A DNA stretch of 5,182 nt, taken from Bacteroidota bacterium (GTDB taxonomy: Bacteria; Bacteroidota; Bacteroidia; Bacteroidales; UBA1556). How positions within the stretch are numbered: position 1 is the first letter of the stretch; every line of letters begins with the position of its first letter. A program made the translations under genes and the position numbers. The stretch spans positions 1 to 5,182 of the forward strand of contig QMPB01000393.1 of assembly GCA_003648395.1 (NCBI GenBank), given 5' to 3'. Of the stretch, positions 1 through 5,182 are shown piece by piece. A model generated the notes under the pieces. That model saw only the letters and a program-made list of their open reading frames with translations. It did not search any database and was not told the origin of the DNA.

Positions 1-1026
1 GAGGAAGATAGAGCATGGGCAAACAAAGGGCTATATGAACTGGGTGAAATGCTCAGACAAACAACACATAACATCGAAGATTTATCATACAATATTTTAT
101 CTTATTTGGTTAATTATACAAAATCAAATCAAGGAACTATTTTTCTTGCTGATGACTCAACTGCAGAAGAACCAATTTTTGAAACAGCCGCTGCATATGC
201 ATATGATAGAAAAAAACATATGATTAAGACCATCGCTTTAGGAGAAGGTCTTATTGGTACTTGTGCTATCGAAAAGGAAACCATATTTATGGACGATATT
301 CCTGATAACTATATTAGTATTACTTCAGGCTTGGGTAAAGCAAATCCTAAAAGCCTGATTATTGTTCCTTTAAAAGTAAAAGATAAAGTCTATGGCATAT
401 TAGAATTAGCCTCTTTTAATAAATATAAGAAATTTGAGATTGATTTCTTAGAAAATGCGGCTGAAAGTATAGCCTCAACATTTTCTGTTTCAAAAATTAA
501 TATGGTAACTAGTCAGTTATTAGAGCAATCGCAACAGCAACAAGAAGAAATGAGAGCTCAAGAAGAAGAAATGAGGCAGAATATGGAGGAGCTTCAAACT
601 ACTCAAGAAGAAGCCATGAGGAGAGAAACGGAAATGAATGGTATTCTCAAAGCCCTAAACGAAAGCTCTTTAGTCTTAATGTTGAACATTGACTTAGAAG
701 TTATTTCCATTAATGATAAATTCTCTAGTTTACTTGGTGTACCTCAAGAAAGAGTTGAAGGCATGAATATTGAAGAAATAACTCATGTAAGCACACAAGA
801 AGTAAAAGAGATTAGAGATAAACTTAGCAATGGGGAGGTGGTAAATAGGAAATCTAAAATAGAAATCTCTGACAATAGAGAAATTTGGTTAAAACAATTA
901 TATTATCCAATTATTGATGAGAATGATGATGTAATAAAGATTATAAATATATGTGAGGATTTAACGGTTAAGAAACATTTGCAAGAAAAAGTAAAAATAG
1001 ATAAGAATAATGATAAACAAGTATAA
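1..1026 (+). CDS. GAF-coiled coil-PAS sensor protein, 5'-partial
   Basis: This is the C-terminal 341 residues of a larger signalling protein. The frame is open from base 1, and residues before the first in-window Met (base 49) read as a helical linker (EEDRAWANKGL), so that Met is very unlikely to be the start. Counting from the first codon in the window, a GAF domain spans about 26-166. It carries the pattern GEGLIG, then a DIPDNY stretch and a VPLKVKDKVYGILELAS strand pair. A Gln/Glu-rich coiled coil follows at about 171-212, with repeated EEMR/EEEMR units, and then a PAS fold at about 213-321. The protein stops soon after the PAS, with no HisKA, HATPase, GGDEF or methyl-accepting domain. 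Upstream parts (HAMP, transmembrane or periplasmic sensor) are expected from relatives but not seen. The ligand is unknown. GAF proteins with this helix are common in Cytophagales; their output is often unclear. Confidence 0.88.
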   Translation, partial: EEDRAWANKGLYELGEMLRQTTHNIEDLSYNILSYLVNYTKSNQGTIFLADDSTAEEPIFETAAAYAYDRKKHMIKTIALGEGLIGTCAIEKETIFMDDIPDNYISITSGLGKANPKSLIIVPLKVKDKVYGILELASFNKYKKFEIDFLENAAESIASTFSVSKINMVTSQLLEQSQQQQEEMRAQEEEMRQNMEELQTTQEEAMRRETEMNGILKALNESSLVLMLNIDLEVISINDKFSSLLGVPQERVEGMNIEEITHVSTQEVKEIRDKLSNGEVVNRKSKIEISDNREIWLKQLYYPIIDENDDVIKIINICEDLTVKKHLQEKVKIDKNNDKQV

Positions 1027-1140
1027 TCTTTAATCCCATTTTTTTTATAATTGTTTACCTTATCTTTATTATTTCTTAGCATAAATCTTTAGCTTAAATA
1101 GCAATTAAACAATAAATAGTTCATTATTAAAAACATTTTT

Positions 1141-1554
1141 ATGGAAATTTATTTTGAAAACGAATATGTAACTGTAGGTTACATAAAAGAATTAAATGCA
1201 GTAACTCAAATATGGAAAGAGTTTAAAATAATTAGTTTAGAAAACTATCAATTAGCTTTTATGAAGTCGCAAGAGTTACAAAAGCAAAAAAAAGCAGAAA
1301 CTTTCTTGCCAGATACTAGAAAACAAGGGATTATTAATCCTGAACAGAGAAAATGGCTTATCAATGAATCATTTCCAAAAGCTGTTAAAATTGGTATGAA
1401 AAGAATTGTTGTTATTGCAGATATGAATGTATTTAAGCGATACTATTTAAATACATTAATGGCCTCAATAAATAAGTTCAAAATTCCATTCAAAATATTT
1501 AGTGATGAAGAGAAAGCTCATCAATGGATAAAGAAACTTGATAAGAACTTATAA
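1141..1554 (+). CDS. STAS/SpoIIAA-like small protein, tandem copy 1
   Basis: A 137-residue soluble protein with no signal peptide or membrane segment. The pattern suggests an alpha/beta STAS- or SpoIIAA-like fold: an N-terminal strand region with a Trp (W25), a helix around 33-50, a strand ending in PD (D58), helix NPEQRKWL (66-73), strand IGMKRIVVIADMN (84-96), a helix, a strand (113-120) and a closing helix with AHQWIKKL. It is 80/137 identical to the next gene with no gaps. The ATG follows an A/T-only leader without a Shine-Dalgarno, as in the other genes here. It lies 114 bases after the GAF-PAS gene and 77 before its paralogue, with no convincing terminator on either side, so co-transcription of the pair is plausible. 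The exact family and function are not known to me. Anti-sigma-antagonist activity should not be assumed, because the classical phospho-acceptor motif is not clear. Confidence 0.85.
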   Translation: MEIYFENEYVTVGYIKELNAVTQIWKEFKIISLENYQLAFMKSQELQKQKKAETFLPDTRKQGIINPEQRKWLINESFPKAVKIGMKRIVVIADMNVFKRYYLNTLMASINKFKIPFKIFSDEEKAHQWIKKLDKNL

Positions 1555-1631
1555 TATTATGAAAATAATCTATTTTGGGTACTTTTCAAAAATTAGTATT
1601 ACTAAACAATAAATTGCAATAGAATATTATT

Positions 1632-2045
1632 ATGGAAAATTATTTTGAAGATAAATATGCTATAGTTTATCATGCACCAGCTATTAAAGCTGTTCTTGTA
1701 GAATGGAAAAGCTTTAAGACTATACCTATAGAAGATTATAAACAAGTCTTTAATAAAGCTCAAGAATTATTAATAGCTAATAGACCCGAGAACTTTATAG
1801 CTGATAATAGACTACAAGGAATAATAAATCCTGAGCAACGAAAATGGTTGGAAGAAGTCTCTCTTCCAGAAAGTGCAAGAATTGGAATGAAAAGAATAGC
1901 TGTTATATCAGATATGAATGTATTTAAAAGATACTATTTGAATAAGTTATTGGCATCAGTTAATAAATTCAAAATCCCATTTAAGATATTTAAAGAAATA
2001 GATTTAGCTATTGAATGGATTAAAAAGCTAGACAAGAGTCTTTAA
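1632..2045 (+). CDS. STAS/SpoIIAA-like small protein, tandem copy 2
   Basis: A 137-residue paralogue of the preceding gene, aligned end to end without gaps. Identity by hand count is about 41% over residues 1-61 and about 72% over 62-137. Blocks IINPEQRKWL, IGMKRI, DMNVFKRYYLN, NKFKIPFKIF and WIKKLDK are unchanged. The conserved C-terminal half suggests a shared interaction surface or folding core, while the N-terminal half has drifted. The residue after the conserved Asp (D58) is Asn here and Thr in copy 1, so a phosphorylatable residue at that place is not kept. No membrane segment or signal peptide is visible. A hairpin terminator lies 17 bases after the stop, closing the unit. STAS-like assignment is by fold pattern and is tentative; the gene call and the duplication are secure. 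Confidence 0.85.
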   Translation: MENYFEDKYAIVYHAPAIKAVLVEWKSFKTIPIEDYKQVFNKAQELLIANRPENFIADNRLQGIINPEQRKWLEEVSLPESARIGMKRIAVISDMNVFKRYYLNKLLASVNKFKIPFKIFKEIDLAIEWIKKLDKSL

Positions 2046-2062
2046 TTTATTCATTTTTTAGC

Positions 2063-2100
2063 AATATGTTTTATTCTATAAAACATATTCTTTCTTTTTT
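2063..2100 (+). terminator. Rho-independent-type terminator after tandem copy 2
   Basis: A perfect 12-base-pair inverted repeat (2063-2074 with 2078-2089, three-base loop TCT) is followed by the T-rich run CTTTCTTTTTT. It begins 17 bases after the stop of the second STAS-like gene. The stem is A/T-rich (core ATGTTTTAT), so it is weaker than the other two terminators in the window. Confidence 0.65.
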
Positions 2101-2150
2101 ACTTATAATACTTATTAAAAGTTGATTCTTAATAATATTTATAATAAAAA

Positions 2151-2182
2151 TTAGTTACTACTTATCAAAAGATATACTTTTG
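2151..2182 (+). promoter_or_regulatory. Bacteroidota-type promoter for the coiled-coil membrane protein
   Basis: TACTTTTG at 2175-2182 matches the Bacteroidota -7 consensus TAnnTTTG exactly. A weak -33 candidate, TTAG (consensus TTTG), sits at 2151-2154, 20 bases upstream. A start of transcription near 2187-2189 would give a leader of about 30 bases before the ATG at 2220. A terminator lies just upstream, which fits a new transcription unit here. The -33 half is only a partial match. Confidence 0.5.
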
Positions 2183-2219
2183 TAGAGGTTTATTAATTTT
2201 TGATATTTATTATATTATT

Positions 2220-3140
2220 ATGGAAAGCAAACAAGTAGTAGAAGTTAAAAAACAGAGCACTGTAGGGTACAAAGTTACCATTGGTATTTTGATTGCTATT
2301 ATAGCAGTATTACTTTGGATAATTCTATATTCAAGAGAGGAAATAAAAGCTGTAAATGTTGAAAAAGAAGAAATTAAGTTTACTCTAACTGGAGAGCTTG
2401 ACTCTTTAATGGTAGAACATTTAGAGGTAAAGAGAGAATACGGAGAACTAAGTGAACAAGTATTACAAAAGGATAGTATTATTCAGGCTAATGCAAAAGA
2501 GATAAAAAAATTAATTGCCAAATCTTCAGATTACCGAAAGATTAAACGAAAGTTGAATTATTTAAGAAAAATTCATCAGAGCTATATTGATCAATTAGAC
2601 TCTATCTATACTATTAATAGAGAATTGCATAAAGAACTTGATATTGCCCATGATCAAATTAGCAAAACAAATCAGAAGGCTAAAAAGCTTTCTAAAGAAA
2701 AGGAGCAATTAACAAAAATTGTTGAATCTGGAGCAATTCTTAAAGCATATAATGTAAAAGGGCTGACTTATAATCTTAAAGGGAAAACTAATAAAGAAGT
2801 TGAAACTTATAAAGCAAGGAGAGTTGAAAGAGTAAAGATTAGATTTACAGTTAGTGAAAATCCTTTAGCTAAACCTGGTTTAAGGGTAGCTTATGTTCGC
2901 ATTGCTCGTCCAGATGGTTTGATAATAATGAAAGGAAAAGGTGATAAGTATAGTTTTGAGGCTAATGGAACGAAACTTCAATATTCTATGAAAAAAGAAA
3001 TTGATTATCAAAATAAATCAATTAACATAACATTGAATTGGGATAAAAAAAGTAGTTCACCAGCAATGAAGGGAAAATATCATATTGCAATATACATGGA
3101 TGGCAGAATGATTGGTCAAAGCCAATTTGAATTAGAATAG
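2220..3140 (+). CDS. Single-pass membrane protein with periplasmic coiled coil and C-terminal beta domain
   Basis: A 306-residue protein of a type common in Bacteroidota but without a function known to me. Residues 1-17 are short and Lys-containing, followed by one hydrophobic helix (about 18-37, VTIGILIAIIAVLLWIILYS). The acidic stretch after the helix and the basic N-terminus favour N-in, C-out topology, so most of the protein would be periplasmic. Residues about 45-168 are rich in Lys, Glu, Leu and Ile in heptad-like order and should form a long coiled coil. Residues about 172-306 alternate short strands (VKIRFTVSEN, LRVAYVRIARPDG, SINITLNW, YHIAIYMDGRMIG, QFELE) and look like a beta-sandwich. 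No catalytic motif is visible. There is no cleavable signal peptide or lipobox, so the helix is probably a permanent anchor. The gene has its own promoter match and ends at a shared terminator, so it looks monocistronic. A structural or scaffolding role is inference only. Confidence 0.85.
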   Translation: MESKQVVEVKKQSTVGYKVTIGILIAIIAVLLWIILYSREEIKAVNVEKEEIKFTLTGELDSLMVEHLEVKREYGELSEQVLQKDSIIQANAKEIKKLIAKSSDYRKIKRKLNYLRKIHQSYIDQLDSIYTINRELHKELDIAHDQISKTNQKAKKLSKEKEQLTKIVESGAILKAYNVKGLTYNLKGKTNKEVETYKARRVERVKIRFTVSENPLAKPGLRVAYVRIARPDGLIIMKGKGDKYSFEANGTKLQYSMKKEIDYQNKSINITLNWDKKSSSPAMKGKYHIAIYMDGRMIGQSQFELE

Positions 3141-3159
3141 AATACCAATTAATTTGGAC

Positions 3160-3200
3160 AAAAAAAGCTGCTATAACATTTGTTATAGCAGCTTTTTTTT
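3160..3200. terminator. Bidirectional terminator between convergent genes
   Basis: Arms at 3160-3178 and 3181-3199 are perfectly complementary over 19 positions. The GC-containing core GCTGCTATAACA is flanked by a run of A on the left and eight T on the right. It therefore gives a hairpin plus U-tract when read from either strand. It lies 19 bases after the stop of the plus-strand membrane protein gene and 12 bases after the stop of the minus-strand STAS-like gene, so it serves both. Confidence 0.92.
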
Positions 3201-3212
3201 AGTAAGAATCTA

Positions 3213-3596
3213 TTAGTTGATAGAGTTCAGCCAACGAGTAGCTTCATCTGCATTATTAAAATATTCAACTTCCATTTCATATATCTTCGATGCGTCAGCA
3301 TTAACCTTTTCCATACTTAATTTACCAAAAGTATTTTTAGGAACAATAAATGCAAAATGTTTTAGTCCCGACTTCTTGGCATCAGGGAAATAAGTGCTAT
3401 CAATCCAATTCTGAATTTCCTTAGAAAGAACCTTCATGTCCAAGATATTATTAATTTGCTTATCAGTTTTATGCTTTTTTCTAAGCGTGTGAGTCAAATT
3501 CCCCGCTTTTTTAAAATCTTCAAAAGAAACAAAACCATTTATTTCCCAAATTACTGAGTTTAATGCTGAATCAAAATGTGCATTTGTGTTTTTCAT
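3213..3596 (-). CDS. Divergent STAS/SpoIIAA-like small protein
   Basis: A 127-residue soluble protein with the same layout as the two tandem plus-strand genes, though much diverged. Spacing of landmark residues matches: W64, P71, G77, K79, N88, F90, A119 and W122 correspond to W72, P79, G85, K87, N96, F98, A126 and W129 of copy 1. Gaps are equal from the first Trp to the Phe, and the loop after the conserved Asp (D53, matching D58) is three residues shorter. The segment LKHFAFIVPKN corresponds to MKRIVVIADMN. The residue after the Asp is Met, so no Ser/Thr phospho-acceptor is present there. There is no membrane segment or signal peptide. It follows the nitric oxide reductase gene on the same strand by 149 bases, but a terminator and a promoter match lie between them, so independent transcription is likely. 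Function is unknown; a link to NO metabolism rests on position only. Confidence 0.82.
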   Translation of the reverse strand: MKNTNAHFDSALNSVIWEINGFVSFEDFKKAGNLTHTLRKKHKTDKQINNILDMKVLSKEIQNWIDSTYFPDAKKSGLKHFAFIVPKNTFGKLSMEKVNADASKIYEMEVEYFNNADEATRWLNSIN

Positions 3597-3646
3597 ATAT
3601 ATATTAATTGTTTAAAGAATGAGAAAAAGAAATTTTTTCCGTGAGC

Positions 3647-3662
3647 ATAGTTTGTTAACTAT
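3647..3662. promoter_or_regulatory. Small palindrome in the leader of the minus-strand STAS-like gene
   Basis: ATAGTT and AACTAT form a 6-base-pair inverted repeat around TGTT. It sits immediately downstream of the promoter match on the minus strand, about where transcription would start. It could be an operator, but short A/T-rich palindromes arise easily by chance in this sequence. It does not match the FNR/NnrR-type TTGAT-N4-ATCAA site. Confidence 0.2.
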
Positions 3663-3665
3663 ATA

Positions 3666-3673
3666 CAAATATA
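3666..3673 (-). promoter_or_regulatory. Bacteroidota -7 promoter element for the minus-strand STAS-like gene
   Basis: Read on the minus strand this is TATATTTG, an exact match to TAnnTTTG. It lies 70 bases upstream of the ATG and just after the terminator of the nitric oxide reductase gene, which is where a promoter for this gene would be expected. I do not see a convincing -33 TTTG at normal spacing; the nearest partial match (ATTG, plus-strand positions 3688-3691) is too close. Confidence 0.42.
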
Positions 3674-3689
3674 GCAAATTATTTTAACA

Positions 3690-3726
3690 ATAAAAGCTGT
3701 TAGAAAAGATATCTAACAGCTTTTAT
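3690..3726 (-). terminator. Terminator of the nitric oxide reductase gene
   Basis: A perfect 15-base-pair inverted repeat (3690-3704 with 3712-3726, seven-base loop) has a core of AGCTGTTAGA flanked by A and T runs. It starts 19 bases after the stop codon of the minus-strand reductase gene. Read on the minus strand, the 3' side ends in GCTTTTATTG, a short U-rich tract. The stem shares AAAAGCTG with the terminator at 3160-3200. Confidence 0.8.
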
Positions 3727-3745
3727 AATAATTTGTATAAAAAGC

Positions 3746-5182
3746 CTAAGCTTTCTTTCCCATAAATGTTTTCATGAACAAGTCAACAAAAACACCTACA
3801 GCTCCAAGTATCATCATAGCATCAGGAAGTATTCTAAACCACATCCATCCATCTAATCCTTGAAGGGCTTCTCTTGTTCTTGTATAATAATATCCCATTT
3901 CGGAAGCCATTTTAGTTTGCTCAATACCAATCAATAAAGTTGGAAGAGTAAATAGTAAAACACCTATAGTTAAGGACCAAAATGAAAGTTTACTCAATTT
4001 ATCATTCCAGATATAACCATTAGCCAATGCATTAGCTCTAGAGGTCATATATAAGAATGCAATAGAAACATATCCAAATGCACCCAATAGAGCAGTATGT
4101 GCGTGAGGCATAATTAGATAGGTACCGTGAGAATAGTAAGAAATAGTAGGTGTATTAATCACCATACCAAAAACTCCAGCTCCGATAAAGTTCAATACAA
4201 CAGAGCCCGTAATCCACATAAATGGAGTAGTAAAATCATTTACTTCACCTCCACCAGCACGTTTTTCTCTATAGTTTTTCCAAGCTTCAACTACCATTAG
4301 AGCAAGAGGTAATGGTTCCATAGCAGAGAATATACCTCCGATTGCAATCCAATACTCATCAAGTCCTTGCCACCAATAATGGTGTCCTACTCCTAAAGTT
4401 CCTGCCAACATCATTAAGAATAACTCAAAGAACATAATTCTTTCAGCAACTTTCTGAGATACTAATCCTAAAGATACACTAAAGAATGCAATAGTACCAG
4501 CAGCAAATAATTCAAAAGTTAATTCTACCCAAAGGTGAATTACCCACCAACGATAATAATCATCAACAGTAAAGTTAGGTTGAATTTTGTGAATAGGCAT
4601 CATACCAGCAATATATAAAGTAGCAATACCAAATGCTGACCAAATAATAGTACCAACAATTGGGTTATTAGTAGATGCTTTTTTAATTAAACTAATAATA
4701 AGTAAGAACCAGAATACTAAACCGATTAGGAGACCAAAATCCCATAAACGACCTAAGTTAATTAGCTCACGCCCTTCATTTCCTAGCCAGAACCAAGTAT
4801 CACGCATTTGACCAGTAGCACCCATATAAAGTCCAATAATAGAACCAACAGCAACTACTAATAATGCAATCCAAAGCACATCAACAAGCCAAGGAAATTT
4901 ATGATCTTTATTTGCAATCCAAGGGGCAATTAATAAACCACCAACTATCCAGCCAACAGCAACCCAAAGAATAGCTAATTGAGTATGAACAGAGCGGATT
5001 ACATTAAAAGGCAGCCAACTTTGTGAGAATACAAAATCTTGTGTTGGATCTGCATAAAGGTGAGCTAAATATGCACCCAGAAATACTTGAACAACAAATA
5101 GAAGGGATACAATTGGAACATACTTTAGTAATTTCTTTTGAGAAGGAAACATCTTAGTAATTTTCATTGCAGGCTGTAAAAC
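3746..5182 (-). CDS. norB: Nitric oxide reductase catalytic subunit, probably qNor, 5'-partial
   Basis: A membrane enzyme of the heme-copper oxidase superfamily that reduces two NO to N2O. Counting from the Met at 5165-5167 (473 residues to the stop), about 12 hydrophobic helices are visible and the metal ligands are intact. H61 (SVHTQL) and H357 (PHAH) would bind the low-spin heme, and H355 the heme b3. H211 and E215 (HLWVE), H262 and H263 (GHHYWW) would bind the non-heme iron. E284 (SAMEPLP) matches the conserved E280 of Pseudomonas NorB, with the same 21-residue spacing from the second His. The Glu in HLWVE and the absence of a Tyr cross-link motif separate it from cytochrome oxidases. The frame stays open for five codons above this Met to the window edge, with coding-like base composition. 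The opening FPSQKKLLKY resembles the junction before helix 1 in quinol-dependent NORs. I therefore read this as the C-terminal part of a longer qNor. A stand-alone cNor-type NorB starting at 5167 remains possible. Confidence 0.9.
   Translation of the reverse strand, partial: VLQPAMKITKMFPSQKKLLKYVPIVSLLFVVQVFLGAYLAHLYADPTQDFVFSQSWLPFNVIRSVHTQLAILWVAVGWIVGGLLIAPWIANKDHKFPWLVDVLWIALLVVAVGSIIGLYMGATGQMRDTWFWLGNEGRELINLGRLWDFGLLIGLVFWFLLIISLIKKASTNNPIVGTIIWSAFGIATLYIAGMMPIHKIQPNFTVDDYYRWWVIHLWVELTFELFAAGTIAFFSVSLGLVSQKVAERIMFFELFLMMLAGTLGVGHHYWWQGLDEYWIAIGGIFSAMEPLPLALMVVEAWKNYREKRAGGGEVNDFTTPFMWITGSVVLNFIGAGVFGMVINTPTISYYSHGTYLIMPHAHTALLGAFGYVSIAFLYMTSRANALANGYIWNDKLSKLSFWSLTIGVLLFTLPTLLIGIEQTKMASEMGYYYTRTREALQGLDGWMWFRILPDAMMILGAVGVFVDLFMKTFMGKKA

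Noticed and set aside
35..223. A 62-codon plus-strand reading frame starting at base 35.
   Set aside because: It lies wholly inside the GAF-coding region in another frame, and its translation shows no domain-like pattern. The overlapping frame has clear GAF homology.
1061..1068. TATCTTTA as a -7 promoter element for the first STAS-like gene.
   Set aside because: It matches TAnnTTTG at all but the last base, but no TTTG-like -33 element lies at suitable spacing, and such strings are common in this A/T-rich gap.
1555..1631. A terminator or separate promoter between the two tandem paralogues.
   Set aside because: Only short, interrupted A/T pairings (for example ATTAT with ATAAT) are present. 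TATTTTG at 1571-1577 is one base short of the promoter spacing.
3145..3157. Near-palindrome CCAATTAATTTGG just after the membrane protein gene.
   Set aside because: The pairing is imperfect, it lies between a stop codon and a strong terminator, and there is no promoter nearby to make an operator likely.
3746..5167. Cytochrome c oxidase subunit I as an alternative identity for the minus-strand membrane protein.
   Set aside because: The HLWVE motif with a Glu near the iron-binding His, the GHHYWW pair and the EPLP motif fit nitric oxide reductases. The oxidase His-Tyr cross-link pattern is absent.
1..5182. CRISPR array, insertion sequence, tRNA or phage-like content.
   Set aside because: I saw no regularly spaced direct repeats, transposase-like frames, terminal inverted repeats or tRNA-like cloverleaf sequence. 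The only palindromes found are explained as terminators or are too short.

Overview
The window looks like a chromosomal piece of a Bacteroidota bacterium, most likely a marine-type member of the Cytophagales (Flammeovirga/Marivirga-like). The grounds are a strongly AT-rich sequence; start codons preceded by A/T-only leaders with no Shine-Dalgarno; two exact matches to the Bacteroidota -7 promoter element (TAnnTTTG); and protein types typical of that group, namely the GAF protein with its 'EEMRAQEEEMRQNMEELQ' helix and the single-pass coiled-coil protein. The assignment is inference from style, not from a marker gene.

Layout. Positions 1-1026 (+) hold the C-terminal part of a GAF / coiled-coil / PAS sensor protein whose start lies before the window. 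Then come two same-strand tandem paralogues of 137 aa (1141-1554 and 1632-2045), 58% identical by hand alignment without gaps, with a STAS/SpoIIAA-like look. A hairpin terminator follows (2063-2100). Next is a membrane-anchored coiled-coil protein (2220-3140, +) with its own promoter match. It converges on a third, divergent member of the same STAS-like family (3213-3596, -), and the two share a strong bidirectional terminator (3160-3200). A promoter match, a small palindrome and another terminator fill 3597-3745. The right end (3746 to the edge, -) is the catalytic heme-copper-type subunit of a nitric oxide reductase with all metal-ligand residues present. It is probably the C-terminal part of a quinol-type (qNor) enzyme cut by the window edge.

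How they may work together. The nitric oxide reductase detoxifies or respires NO at the membrane. The third STAS-like gene lies just downstream of it on the same strand but behind a terminator and an apparent promoter of its own, so it is probably transcribed separately. The sensor fragment has ligand-binding domains but no histidine kinase or other enzymatic output at its C-terminus, and it is followed by the two small STAS-like proteins. A sensor/partner arrangement is possible but only inferred from order.

The gaps 1027-1140 and 1555-1631 are A/T-rich and show no convincing terminator. They share a 12-base string upstream of the two paralogues. No gap exceeds 300 bases. I see no tRNA, rRNA, CRISPR, transposase or other mobile element.
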